Source: Alphaproteobacteria bacterium (GTDB lineage: Bacteria > Pseudomonadota > Alphaproteobacteria > UBA6615). From it: a stretch of 64,000 nt of DNA. The position numbers were made by a program, and so were the translations under genes. Shown piece after piece: positions 54,782 to 63,919 of this stretch. The notes beneath the pieces were generated by a model that worked only from the letters and a program-made list of their open reading frames with translations, was not told the origin of the DNA and made no database searches. Position 1 is the first letter of the stretch, and the number at the start of each line of letters is the position of its first letter. The stretch spans positions 1 through 64,000 of the forward strand of contig JBDXCV010000010.1 of assembly GCA_039980135.1 (NCBI GenBank), in the 5' to 3' direction.

Positions 54782-55228
54782 GAGTCGTTCCCCATGAACG
54801 TCGACATAGGGATAGTAAGGGCAACTGGAAGTGACGCAAGTCACACTTCGATTAGAATAATTGCGCTCGTACCGTACGGGTTGGACCAGTCGGACTGCCG
54901 CTTTGTTGTCACCGCTCGCAAAGGCCTGCGACACAACGGCCTCCGAGACAACCGTCTCGGTCTGGCAGGACGGCCTAACAGCCTCGAGGGAGAATTTTCG
55001 TCTCAAGCATGCGCGCGACCGGAACCGGGCCAGCCCTCAAGCTCCGTTGTCTTCCGCAATTGCCAAAAAAATGTGCCTGTTGGCTTGATCATGAACAGTT
55101 CGCCAACGCCGGTGCGGCTCGAACGCCAGTAATTCCACGCACATTGCGCGCCGACACCACTGGTACGATTCTTGCTGATTGTTTGGCATGTCCAAACCCA
55201 AACAAACGCGCGCAAGGATCAAATAATT
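54782..55228. other. Intergenic region between caspase and Rieske genes
   Basis: 447 bp without a convincing gene; it holds divergent promoters. Two short inverted repeats are seen: GTGAC-GCAA-GTCAC (54831-54844) and CCGAGAC-AACC-GTCTCGG (54943-54960). Neither is followed by a T-run on either strand. Confidence 0.5.
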
Positions 55229-56464
55229 ATGACCGTTTCGATCACAGGGGGATCGGCTGTTCAGGCCATCCTGGATAAACTACCCCCACCCGGCGATCAT
55301 GTGGACGGTGCGCCGATGTTACCAGCCGAATGCTACACGTCGCCCGAATTCTTCGAATTCGAAAAGCATGAGGTGTTTCCACGCGCATGGATGTGCATCG
55401 GGCGTGAAGAGCAGATCCCGGAACCGGGAGACTATCTCTTCCATCAGGTCGGCGACGAACCTGTCCTCGTGGTGCGACGCGTGGATGGCTCGATCGGGGC
55501 GATGAGCGCCGTGTGCCAGCATCGTGGACAGGTTATTTCGAGCGAGTCCGGCGCGACGGGCCGATTCTTCCGCTGTCCCTTGCACTTCTGGAGCTACGAC
55601 CTGACCGGGCGCCTTGTCGGCGCTCCCAGGATTGAAGACGATGAAACCATCGCCTGCCTGCGGAATTCTGTTCGTCTTCCCGCCGTGCGTCTTGAAAACT
55701 GGCACGGATTTCTGTTCATCAACCTCGATCCCGACGCCCGGCCCCTGGCGCCAAGCCTTGCCAAGGTCGAGCCCTTCTGGACGGGCTATGAAGCGGCCGA
55801 CCTGGTCGCCGTGCCGCCGAAGATGGCGGAGGAGGCCCTGCCTTGGAACTGGAAGATACACGCAGAGAATTTCACTGACGCCTATCATCCCGAGTTCGTG
55901 CATCGCGGCACCCATGATTTCGCTCCCAGCAATCATCCCGACGGCGGTGTTGCGTTCACTCCCATGGCGGCAGGCGACAATGCGATCGTGCGGACCGTGC
56001 CGTTGTTGCGCCCCGATGGCGGCATGATGGAAGACGGATGGGGCGAAGCAGCGGAATTTCCGGCCATCGAAACCTTGTCTGCGGCGCAGCGAAGCCATGT
56101 CACCTTCGCGCTCATCCCGCCCAGCATGACCCTCATATTTGCGCCGGGAGCGATCTCGTATCAGCTTGTGGCGCCGGTTGGCGTGGAGGCGACGCTCGCG
56201 TCGAACGACCGTGTCACGGCGGGCGGATGGCTTCTGCCGCGCGCGACCCACGAGCGTGAGGACTTTGCGGCGCGCGCGACCGCGGTGCGCGCCGGCGCCA
56301 AAAAAATCTGGGTGCAGGATATCCCGGTCAATCTTGGGGTTCAGGCAGGCAAGAAATCCCGCTTTGTACCCGATGGACGGTATATGCCGTTGGAGACAAC
56401 GCTCCTCCAGTTCAATGCATGGCTCTTGCGGTCATATATGAGCGCGCGCGCCGCAGGTCCTTGA
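55229..56464 (+). CDS. Rieske oxygenase alpha subunit (ring-hydroxylating type)
   Basis: A 411-residue protein. The Rieske [2Fe-2S] ligands are Cys96-x-His98 and Cys116-x2-His119 (CQHRG and CPLHFW). The catalytic domain has the mononuclear iron motif ENFTDAYHPEFVHRGTHD, with the bridging Asp and the two His. It hydroxylates or demethylates an unknown, probably aromatic or quaternary-amine, substrate with electrons from a reductase that is not encoded nearby. The ATG at 55229 follows AAGGA; an earlier frame extension to 55172 is not supported. Confidence 0.9.
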   Translation: MTVSITGGSAVQAILDKLPPPGDHVDGAPMLPAECYTSPEFFEFEKHEVFPRAWMCIGREEQIPEPGDYLFHQVGDEPVLVVRRVDGSIGAMSAVCQHRGQVISSESGATGRFFRCPLHFWSYDLTGRLVGAPRIEDDETIACLRNSVRLPAVRLENWHGFLFINLDPDARPLAPSLAKVEPFWTGYEAADLVAVPPKMAEEALPWNWKIHAENFTDAYHPEFVHRGTHDFAPSNHPDGGVAFTPMAAGDNAIVRTVPLLRPDGGMMEDGWGEAAEFPAIETLSAAQRSHVTFALIPPSMTLIFAPGAISYQLVAPVGVEATLASNDRVTAGGWLLPRATHEREDFAARATAVRAGAKKIWVQDIPVNLGVQAGKKSRFVPDGRYMPLETTLLQFNAWLLRSYMSARAAGP

Positions 56465-56630
56465 GCCGATGGCCGGGTTGCGGAGCCTGCACGAATAGAC
56501 GTAGGGCCCGTACCACCGACAGGACTACTCCCCCCTGCGTCATCGCCCCATGAGGGTTGAGCAAATCGGCGTTTCTGGCTCATGATTGCCCCGAAGAATA
56601 TTTTGCTTTGAAAATAAAGGGGGAAGATTC

Positions 56631-57035
56631 ATGCCGATCTACAAAGGCGACGAAATGGTGCCGACGCCGGACAGCGCGCGCCCGCACATCATGATGAAGC
56701 AGTATGGCGGCGAGCTGATCAAGGCCGGCATCGTGACCTACGCACAAGGCGAAGCGCCGCCACCCCATGTTCATCCGACCGACGAGCAATGGTTCTATCT
56801 GCTCGAGGGGCGCCTCGCGACGATTCTCGGCGACGAAGTCGAAATCATCGGCCCCGGCGACATGGTGTATATCCCGCGCGGCGTTCCGCACGGCATACGC
56901 CTGCTCGGAGACGAGTGCCGCTTCTTCACCTGCAAGAGCCCGGCGGGCTCGGGTGCGCTCAGCGAGGATTACACGGAGATTCCGAACCTGGATGAGATGG
57001 TGCAGCGGCTCGACGAGGCGGAAAAAAACGCCTGA
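56631..57035 (+). CDS. Cupin-domain protein
   Basis: A 134-residue single cupin. The metal motif is PPPHVHPTDEQWFYLLEGRLATILGDE and the second motif is GDMVYIPRGVPHGIRLLGD. GGGGGAAG precedes the ATG at 56631. It follows the Rieske oxygenase gene by 166 bp and may handle a related substrate, but there is no direct evidence. It is convergent with uspA. Confidence 0.85.
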   Translation: MPIYKGDEMVPTPDSARPHIMMKQYGGELIKAGIVTYAQGEAPPPHVHPTDEQWFYLLEGRLATILGDEVEIIGPGDMVYIPRGVPHGIRLLGDECRFFTCKSPAGSGALSEDYTEIPNLDEMVQRLDEAEKNA

Positions 57036-57047
57036 ACGGCAACGCGC

Positions 57048-57911
57048 CTACCGGTACAGGATCACCGGTATCTTGCAGCTGCGGACCATCTCGGTCGTGG
57101 TCGAGCCGATGATCAGGTTGCGAATCCGCGAATGGCCGTAGGCGCCCATCACGAGGAGGTCGATGCCCTCACGCGTCACCGCGTCCGAGATCACGGTCTC
57201 GGGCTGGCCCGGCAGGATATCGGCCTCGACGGTGTAGCTGCCCGCGTCGAGCATGGCGCGGGCATCGTCCAGCGCCTTGCGGTTGTCTGCGTTGTCCGCG
57301 CCGACCATCAACAACCGGCAACTCAGTCCAGCAAAAAGAGGACTGCGGGACACGTGATCGACCGCTTTCATGCCGCTGGTGCCGCCGTCGAAAGCGATCA
57401 TGAAGCGCTTGATCGGGTTGAAGGCCCGCGCGGCGACCAGCACCGGCTTGCTGCTGGACCGCACGACCCGTTCCAGGTTCGAACCGAGATGCAGTTTCGC
57501 GAAGTCGGCGGCTTCCCCGCGCTTGCCGATAACGATCAGGCCGGCGTCGGCCTCGGTATCGGTGACGGTGTCGATAATGTCGCCGGAGCGCAGGCGCACC
57601 GCGACGTCCTTCACGCCGGCGTTTTCCAGTCGGGCCTGGGCGTCATCAAGTATCGCGCGACCGATCTTCTGGGACAGCTTGGCGCGCTGGGCGTCGAGGT
57701 CGGTGAGCTCTTCGAGCAATGACGTCCGTGCACCCAGCGTGATGTTGCCGCTCAGATTGGCGCGTTCGGGGGCGCCTTCGCGGCGGCCGAGCACATGATG
57801 GACTTCGACGGCAGCACCGGTGCGGCTCGAAACCCAGGCCGCATGATCGCACACGCTTTGCGAATAGACGGAACCATCCACGAACGCGATGAGCTTTTGC
57901 AAGTTGGTCAT
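57048..57911 (-). CDS. Tandem universal stress protein (UspA)
   Basis: A 287-residue protein with two Usp domains. The first, about residues 1-150, has KLIAFVDGSVYSQSVCDHAAWVSSRTGAAVEVHHV and ends IVIGKRGEAADFAKLHLGSNLERVVRSSSKPVLV. The second ends LLVMGAYGHSRIRNLIIGSTTTEMVRSCKIPVILYR, with the ATP-binding-type G-x2-G-x9-G pattern. It lies 1 bp after the sulP gene and is co-transcribed with it. SulP-Usp pairs are frequent and suggest that Usp modulates the transporter. A degraded copy of its 3' end lies at 51224-51357. Confidence 0.92.
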   Translation of the reverse strand: MTNLQKLIAFVDGSVYSQSVCDHAAWVSSRTGAAVEVHHVLGRREGAPERANLSGNITLGARTSLLEELTDLDAQRAKLSQKIGRAILDDAQARLENAGVKDVAVRLRSGDIIDTVTDTEADAGLIVIGKRGEAADFAKLHLGSNLERVVRSSSKPVLVAARAFNPIKRFMIAFDGGTSGMKAVDHVSRSPLFAGLSCRLLMVGADNADNRKALDDARAMLDAGSYTVEADILPGQPETVISDAVTREGIDLLVMGAYGHSRIRNLIIGSTTTEMVRSCKIPVILYR

Positions 57912-57912
57912 C

Positions 57913-59397
57913 CTAGTGCCCCATCAACTGCTGCAACGCGCCGGGCCGGTCGTGAATGGCCAGCTTGTCGACGATGGTCTCGCTGGCCTTGTTCAGGCCG
58001 ATGATCTCGACCTCGGCCCCCTCGCGGCGGAACTTGAGCACGACCATGTCCAGTGCGGCCACGCTTGAGATATCCCAGATATGCGCTCCGCTGACGTCGA
58101 TGACCACCTGCTCGAGCGCCTCGCGGAAATCGAACGCGGTGTTGAACGCGCCGGCGGACGCGAAGAAGACCTGCCCCTCCACGACGTAGGTACGGGTCTT
58201 GCCGTCGGGTGAGATGGTGGAGGAGACACGGAATATCTGCGCGATCTTCCAGGTGAAGAAGATGCCCGACAGCAGCACGCCCACCAGCACGCCGATGGCG
58301 AGGTTGTGGGTGAACACGACGCTGGCGACGGTGGCGAGCATGACGATCGACGAGCTGCGCGGATGGGTGCGCAGCGCCTTGATCGACGACCAGCTGAAGG
58401 TACCGATCGAGACCATGATCATGATGGCGACGAGGGCCGCCATGGGGATCTGGCGCACCCAGTCACCGAGCACCACGATCAGGAACAGCAGCACCGCGCC
58501 CGCGGTGAAGGTGGACAGGCGCCCGCGCCCGCCCGACTTCACGTTGATCATCGACTGGCCGATCATGGCGCAGCCCGCCATGCCGCCGATGAAACCGGTC
58601 GCGGTGTTGGCGAGGCCTTGGCCGATGCATTCCTGGTTCTTGTCGCTGGGCTCGTCGGTCAGATCGTCGACGATCGAGGCGGTCATCAGGGATTCGAGCA
58701 GGCCGACGGCGGCCACGGCGGCGGCGACCGGGAAGATGATCCGCAGGGTCTCGAGATTGAGCGGGATATCCGGCAGCAGGAAGACTGGCAGGGTCGAGGG
58801 CAGCTCGCCCATGTCGCCCACGGTGCGCACGTCGAAGCCGAATGTCATCGTGACCGCGGTCAGCGCGAAGATGCAGATCAGCGGTGAGGGGACCGCCTTC
58901 GTGACATAGGGAAACAGGTAGATGATCGCCAGACCGGCGGCGACCATCACATAGGTCAGCCAGGGCACGCCGATCAGCTCCGGCAACTGGGCCATGAAGA
59001 TCAGGATCGCCAGCGCGTTGACGAAGCCGGTCATGACCGAGCGCGATACGAACCGCATCACATTGCCGAGCTTGAGCATCCCGGCGGCGATCTGGATCAG
59101 GCCCGCCAGCACCGTGGTCGCGAGCAGATACTCAAGCCCGTATTCCTTGACCAGGGTCACCATGAGGACGGCCGTGGCGGCTGTCGCGGCCGAAATCATG
59201 CCCGGGCGTCCGCCCGTGAACGCGCAGATCACCGCGATGGAGAAGGATGCGTAGAGCCCGACCTTGGGGTCGACACCGGCGATGATGGAAAAGGCGATCG
59301 CCTCGGGGATGAGGGCCAGGGCGACGACCAGTCCGGCGAGAATGTCAGGGCGTATGTTGCCGAACCATTGTTCTCGGTAGGCGGAGAAAGAGATCAT
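57913..59397 (-). CDS. SulP-family anion transporter with STAS domain
   Basis: A 494-residue SLC26/SulP permease: [38 protein letters not shown] at the start, about 10-14 membrane spans, [33 protein letters not shown], and a C-terminal STAS domain (about 400-494, [23 protein letters not shown]). Members carry sulfate, bicarbonate or dicarboxylates; which one cannot be told. It heads a two-gene operon with uspA. A TTGCA-T-TGCA palindrome lies 147 bp upstream. Confidence 0.92.
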   Translation of the reverse strand: MISFSAYREQWFGNIRPDILAGLVVALALIPEAIAFSIIAGVDPKVGLYASFSIAVICAFTGGRPGMISAATAATAVLMVTLVKEYGLEYLLATTVLAGLIQIAAGMLKLGNVMRFVSRSVMTGFVNALAILIFMAQLPELIGVPWLTYVMVAAGLAIIYLFPYVTKAVPSPLICIFALTAVTMTFGFDVRTVGDMGELPSTLPVFLLPDIPLNLETLRIIFPVAAAVAAVGLLESLMTASIVDDLTDEPSDKNQECIGQGLANTATGFIGGMAGCAMIGQSMINVKSGGRGRLSTFTAGAVLLFLIVVLGDWVRQIPMAALVAIMIMVSIGTFSWSSIKALRTHPRSSSIVMLATVASVVFTHNLAIGVLVGVLLSGIFFTWKIAQIFRVSSTISPDGKTRTYVVEGQVFFASAGAFNTAFDFREALEQVVIDVSGAHIWDISSVAALDMVVLKFRREGAEVEIIGLNKASETIVDKLAIHDRPGALQQLMGH

Positions 59398-59722
59398 AAG
59401 GCGTCCGAATCACGCGCTTTCGACCGCCGGCGAATGGGCCGAGGCGGGCAACGCTAGGGTTTTGAGGTGCGAAGACCTGTATGGATTGGCCGCGCTCCGG
59501 ATAAGCCCCGGTGCAGACGGCATACCCGTACATAGGCGGAGTTATGTTGCATTGCAACATGGAGTCGGTGGCCGGGTGGTCGCGTCAAAGGCCGTATCGT
59601 AAACGATCGTGCAGCTTTCATTCCCGGTACTCAACAGATTGATCCCGTCATATGATCCTTGCCGGGGACCGCTTTCGGCGTCGTGCGCCGAAGTGACGTT
59701 TGCTGCGAACCAGAGAATGGGC
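59398..59722. other. Divergent intergenic region between sulP and alpha/beta hydrolase genes
   Basis: 325 bp without a convincing gene. It contains a perfect 17-bp palindrome at 59544-59560 and must hold promoters for both directions. Confidence 0.5.
59544..59560. promoter_or_regulatory. Perfect 17-bp palindrome upstream of sulP
   Basis: ATGTTGCA and TGCAACAT flank one T. The core TTGCA-N-TGCA is shared with the site upstream of phaC at 39271. It is probably a dimeric regulator's operator. Confidence 0.5.
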
Positions 59723-60403
59723 ATGACCAGATTGTCGAGGGCATTCTTCACGTTCGTGTTTGTGGCGACGATTCTGATCGGTGCGCCGACAACCCACGCT
59801 GGTGAGGTTCTGCGGAAACCACCCGAACAGCCCGATCCGACGGCGAAGTATCTGTTCTACATGCGCGGACGTCATGTCGAACGGGCGGGTGCACATGGTG
59901 AATCGAACTATCCCGGGGCACTAGACGCGTTGGCGGACAAGGGGCTGATTGTAATCGGCGAGGTGCGCCTCGACACGAACCCGGGCCAGTATGCGAGGAA
60001 GATCGCGGCGCAGGTCAACGGGATGCTGCAAGCCGGCGTCCCGGCGAGGAACATTACCGTTTCGGGATTCTCCAGGGGCGGATTCATGACGTTGCTGACC
60101 TCGAGCTTCGTTGAAAATGACGGAATCAAATACGCGGTCATGGCGGGTTGCGGCGCAAAGGGGACGGAGTTTCGCAGGTCGTACGAACAATTCTCCAAAC
60201 GGCGCGCGAAATTGATGCGTGGCCACTTTTTTGTCGCTTGGGATCGCACCGATACGTCGGCGGGCGATTGCGATCTGGCGCTGAACGCCGCCGATGCCGT
60301 GTACCGCAATCAGGTTTACAACGCCGGCGCCGGGCATCGGCTTTTCTACAAGCCGCACCCGCTCTGGATCGACCCGCTGGCGGCGTTTGCACTGTCCGAC
60401 TAA
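59723..60403 (+). CDS. Exported alpha/beta-hydrolase-fold protein
   Basis: A 226-residue protein with a signal peptide (FFTFVFVATILIGAPTTHAG). The nucleophile elbow is GFSRGG in ITVSGFSRGGFMTLLTSSF, with a nearby Cys-Gly pair (AGCGAKG). The expected acid is in WDRTDTSAGDCD and the His in NAGAGHRLFYKPHPLW. The substrate is unknown, and it may be an esterase. Two starts are close (59717 and 59723). Confidence 0.75.
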   Translation: MTRLSRAFFTFVFVATILIGAPTTHAGEVLRKPPEQPDPTAKYLFYMRGRHVERAGAHGESNYPGALDALADKGLIVIGEVRLDTNPGQYARKIAAQVNGMLQAGVPARNITVSGFSRGGFMTLLTSSFVENDGIKYAVMAGCGAKGTEFRRSYEQFSKRRAKLMRGHFFVAWDRTDTSAGDCDLALNAADAVYRNQVYNAGAGHRLFYKPHPLWIDPLAAFALSD

Positions 60404-60558
60404 TCCGCGGTGTGCGCTGGACCGGGCGCAGACTTCAAGAAGCAACGGACCAGGTCCGACGAGGCACTTGCGACGTGTTACTTGAGCCGACTCCTCGTCG
60501 GTCACCACAACGGTTGGTATGGACAACGGTCCGGTGATCTTCAGGGAGGAATTCAACC

Positions 60559-61767
60559 ATGCGCGCGCCCAGACTCGAACGCGACGGTCAGCAATGGATT
60601 TTCGATTATCTCGTTCAGGAGACCGGCAAGGTCTTTCACTGGGACGAGGACGGGCGCCCGCTGCCCAGGAGCGTGAAAAGCCACGCCCAGATTTCCAAGC
60701 ATCTCGGGCGCATCGGCCAGCGGCTCGAAAGGGTCGCGGCGGAGGAAGAGACCGCCGGGCATTCGGCAACGGCGTTTGAGCTTTACTATCGCGCGTCGTC
60801 CACCTTCGCGCTGGCACAGCACCCGGTGCTCGAGAACAATGATGAGAAGCGCTACCTGCACGGCCGCTGCATCGCCAACTACGAAAAGGTGATCGAGCAT
60901 GCGCCATACCCGATCGAGCGCCTGGAAGTGCCGTTCGAAGGAGACGAGTTGCAGTGCAATTTTCACATGCTGCCGGACAAACCGAACGCGCCGCTGGTGA
61001 TCTTCATCCCGGGCTGCGACATGACCAAGGAAAATTATCCCGATCCGCGCATCATGCAGTCTCACCTGCGCGGGATGCACATGCTGGTGATCGACGGGCC
61101 GGGGCAGGGCATGTCGAACCTGCGCGGGATCAAGCTGACGCCGGACAACTATGAGCGCGCGGTGTTGGCAATCGCCGAGCACATGGCCGAACGCGAAGAG
61201 GTCGATGCCGAGAAGATCGTTGTCTACGCGCTCTCAATGGGGGCCCATTGGGGTCTGGAGGTTGCGGCCTCGGGCCATCCGCTGATCAAGGCGGTGGCGG
61301 CCCCATGGACGTCCGCGCTCGACAAGTACTTCATCCTCGACACCTTCTCGCCGCGCTACAAGCAACTGTTCGGCTACCTGATGGGCGCCTCGAGCGAGGA
61401 AGAACTCGACGGCTGGGTCAAACAGATGACCGTTGAGGGCCGCGAGGCCGACATCAAATGTCCGGTCCTGATGACGGTCGGCGAGTATGATTCCCGCAGC
61501 CCGGTCGAGCTGGTCTACGATTTCTACGACAAGATCAACGCGCCCAAGGAATTGTGGGTCTACGAGGACACCTACCATCAGGCGCGCATGTTCGGAGAAG
61601 CGCAGCCGCGCCACGATCATCACATGATGTGTCACGACTGGCTGGTCGATGCGCTGAACGGCAAATACGGTGCAGGACACGACAAGAAGATGTATCTGCG
61701 GACCGGCGGTGGCGGCCCCAACGGCCTGCAGGGCGCGGGACAGGATGCGCTCCACTGGTGGGAGTAG
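60559..61767 (+). CDS. Alpha/beta hydrolase, FrsA/DHPON-hydrolase-like
   Basis: A 402-residue protein. An N-terminal helical cap region (about 1-130) is followed by an alpha/beta-hydrolase domain: PLVIFIPGCDMTKENYPDPRIMQSHLRGMHMLVIDGPGQGMSN, with the nucleophile Ser in VYALSMGAHWGLEVAAS, the acid in LMTVGEYDSRSPVE, and the His in ETY-like DTYHQARMFG and DHHMMCHDWL. This matches enzymes such as 2,6-dihydropseudooxynicotine hydrolase, which break carbon-carbon bonds, but the substrate here is unknown. It is convergent with LysR after 7 bp. Confidence 0.82.
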   Translation: MRAPRLERDGQQWIFDYLVQETGKVFHWDEDGRPLPRSVKSHAQISKHLGRIGQRLERVAAEEETAGHSATAFELYYRASSTFALAQHPVLENNDEKRYLHGRCIANYEKVIEHAPYPIERLEVPFEGDELQCNFHMLPDKPNAPLVIFIPGCDMTKENYPDPRIMQSHLRGMHMLVIDGPGQGMSNLRGIKLTPDNYERAVLAIAEHMAEREEVDAEKIVVYALSMGAHWGLEVAASGHPLIKAVAAPWTSALDKYFILDTFSPRYKQLFGYLMGASSEEELDGWVKQMTVEGREADIKCPVLMTVGEYDSRSPVELVYDFYDKINAPKELWVYEDTYHQARMFGEAQPRHDHHMMCHDWLVDALNGKYGAGHDKKMYLRTGGGGPNGLQGAGQDALHWWE

Positions 61768-61774
61768 TCGCTGC

Positions 61775-62722
61775 CTACGCACCGAGCGCCTGCTCGCAGA
61801 TTTGTTGGGCCCGGGCATAGTCTTTCGCGATATCGACCGCCAGCCCTTCGCAGAACGCCGTCAGTGCCGGGGTCTGCCGGGCCTCGTGGGTGATGTAGCC
61901 AAACGGGCGGTACGGCCCAGGCAGGCGAAACGGCAGAATCGCATAGCCGCCAGATTCCACCAGGTTCCCCGCAATCAGGTCGGGCAGCACGGTGAGCATA
62001 TCGGAGTTTTCCATCACCGCATGCATGGCGCTGGCCGAATTGCTTTCGAACGCGGGCAGATCGATGTAGTCCACGCCGACGGCGGTGAGGGCGAGACGCG
62101 TGTCGCGGTTCAGCAGGCTGTCGCGGGCATGGGTGATCCAGCGCGCCTGTGACAGCAATTGCGGGGTGATGTGCGGGACGTCGAGCAGCGGGTGCCCGAT
62201 CCGCCCCACGATCACATTCTCGCCGCGGGTTAGCCGCTCGACGATCAGGTTCGGGATGCCCTCGATGACATCGACCGGCGCCATGATCAGGTCGAGATTG
62301 CCTTCCACCAGCTGGGTCAGGAGTGCGGGCGCGTACCCGTTTTGCAGCACGATCCTGATTTCGGGGAAACGCTGCAGCCAGGATGCAATGAAGCTCGATG
62401 CCACCCGGTGGCTGTGAAATGGTGGTGCGCCGATGCGCAGTTCGCCCTGTTCACCTGCCGCCACACGCTCGGCCAGTTCGGATATCTGATTGGTCGCGGC
62501 ACGGATCGAGCGTCCGTAGCTGGCAAGTTCCGTCCCGAGGGCCGTCGGCGTGACCGGATTACGCCGTGAGGCAAAGATCGGTGCACCGATTCGCACCTCA
62601 AGTGCGCTGGCCATGCGGCTGAGCGCCGGCTGGCTGGTGTTCAGTCGTTCGGCAGCCAGGGTAAAGGACCCGCAGTCGAGAATTTCAGTCAGTTGAATGA
62701 GATGCTTGGGATCAATAGACAT
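61775..62722 (-). CDS. LysR-family transcriptional regulator
   Basis: A 315-residue LysR protein. The N-terminal winged helix is MSIDPKHLIQLTEILDCGSFTLAAERLNTSQPALSRMASALEVRIG, with the effector domain from about residue 90. The ATG at 62722 gives the usual LysR N-terminus; an in-frame ATG at 62743 adds seven residues. It is divergent from a TRAP transporter operon, which it probably regulates. Confidence 0.9.
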   Translation of the reverse strand: MSIDPKHLIQLTEILDCGSFTLAAERLNTSQPALSRMASALEVRIGAPIFASRRNPVTPTALGTELASYGRSIRAATNQISELAERVAAGEQGELRIGAPPFHSHRVASSFIASWLQRFPEIRIVLQNGYAPALLTQLVEGNLDLIMAPVDVIEGIPNLIVERLTRGENVIVGRIGHPLLDVPHITPQLLSQARWITHARDSLLNRDTRLALTAVGVDYIDLPAFESNSASAMHAVMENSDMLTVLPDLIAGNLVESGGYAILPFRLPGPYRPFGYITHEARQTPALTAFCEGLAVDIAKDYARAQQICEQALGA

Positions 62723-62740
62723 ATCTGATTGATATGATGA

Positions 62741-62754
62741 CATGATCTATCATG
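62741..62754. promoter_or_regulatory. Palindrome in the LysR-TRAP divergent region
   Basis: CATGAT and ATCATG flank CT. It lies at the LysR gene start and 85 bp before dctP. It could be the LysR operator; the T-N11-A box is not otherwise clear. Confidence 0.35.
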
Positions 62755-62839
62755 ATTTTTCAATAATTTGTGTCTGGGATAACCTGTCAGCAACAGAGGC
62801 CGGGAATACCGGTCCCATGAATAACAAAGGGAGATGACA

Positions 62840-63877
62840 ATGCGTATTGTACTTAACCTTGCATTCGCATCCGCTGTGGTCGCCGCGATGATATCGCTGC
62901 CCGGACAAGCGCACGCGAAAACCCGTATTCTGACCAACTGCTTCTGGGCACCGCAGCACTATATGTGCACCAAGGTGCTGCCGACCTGGGGCGAATGGGT
63001 CGAGGAAGCGACGGACGGTCGCGTGTCGATACAGATTCCGCCGAAGTCCCTGGCGTCACCGCCGGAGCAGTGGGGCTCGGTCGAGAAGGGCATCGCCGAT
63101 GCCGCGGTCCAGTTCAATGGCTTCGTCGCCAACCGCGTGACGGGCCCGCTGGTCGCGATGAACCCGTTCGTGGCGAGCGCCGATGCGCCGGCCATGTCGC
63201 AGGCGCTTTGGGAGACCTACCAGAAGTACTTCCCGGACGAGTATAAGGGTGTTCATGCCTTGTCGATGTGGGTGATCACGCCCGCCGAGGTCTACAGCCA
63301 GAACGACACGCCGATCAATTCGATCGACGACCTCAAGTCGCGCAAGATCTGGGCGCTGCCCGGCACGGTTGCGAACCTGATGAAGAAGGTTGGTGTCGGT
63401 GTTGTGGCCGGTCCGGCCGTGCAGGCCAACGAGGTCATCTCGCGTGGCGTGGTGGACGGTCATATCGGGCTCAGCCCGGTGTCGATCGCCGCGTTCCAGC
63501 TCGGGCCGTACACCAAGTCGATGACCCAGTTCAAAACCCGTATCTACTCGACCAGCTTCTCCTTCGTGATCAACGAGAAGAAATGGGCCGAGATTTCGCC
63601 GGAAGACCAGGCGGCCATCACGGCGGTCAGCGGTCCGAAGTTCGGTCGCATGGCGGCCCAGTTCTGGGTCGACGGTGACAAGGCGGCACTCGAAAAGTTC
63701 AGAAACGAGTGGAACATTTCGATTCATGACGCCGACCCGGCATTCGAGGCGGCGTTGACGGAGCAGTCGAAGTTTCTAACCGCGGGCTGGATCAAGAAAG
63801 CCACGGACAAGGGCATCGACGGTCAGGCTGCCTATGATTTCTACGTCAGCCGCGTCAATGAGTTATCGAAGCTCTAG
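62840..63877 (+). CDS. TRAP transporter substrate-binding protein (DctP type)
   Basis: A 345-residue exported protein. A signal peptide (about residues 1-27) ends in AHAKT. DctP features include VLPTWGEWVEEATDGRVSIQIPPKSLASPPEQWGSVEKGIADAAVQFNGF, IWALPGTVANLMKKVGVGVVAGPAVQANEVISRGVVDGHIG, and SFVINEKKWAEISPEDQAAI. It binds a carboxylate or similar ligand, not identifiable by eye. The ATG at 62840 is preferred to that at 62834 because GGGAG then lies six bases upstream. Confidence 0.92.
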   Translation: MRIVLNLAFASAVVAAMISLPGQAHAKTRILTNCFWAPQHYMCTKVLPTWGEWVEEATDGRVSIQIPPKSLASPPEQWGSVEKGIADAAVQFNGFVANRVTGPLVAMNPFVASADAPAMSQALWETYQKYFPDEYKGVHALSMWVITPAEVYSQNDTPINSIDDLKSRKIWALPGTVANLMKKVGVGVVAGPAVQANEVISRGVVDGHIGLSPVSIAAFQLGPYTKSMTQFKTRIYSTSFSFVINEKKWAEISPEDQAAITAVSGPKFGRMAAQFWVDGDKAALEKFRNEWNISIHDADPAFEAALTEQSKFLTAGWIKKATDKGIDGQAAYDFYVSRVNELSKL

Positions 63878-63919
63878 GCTGAAGCCCGGGACGACATCCT
63901 GAATCGGGGAGGGTACGCC

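Noticed and set aside
54943-54960. CCGAGAC/GTCTCGG hairpin as a terminator
   Set aside because: No T-run follows on either strand.
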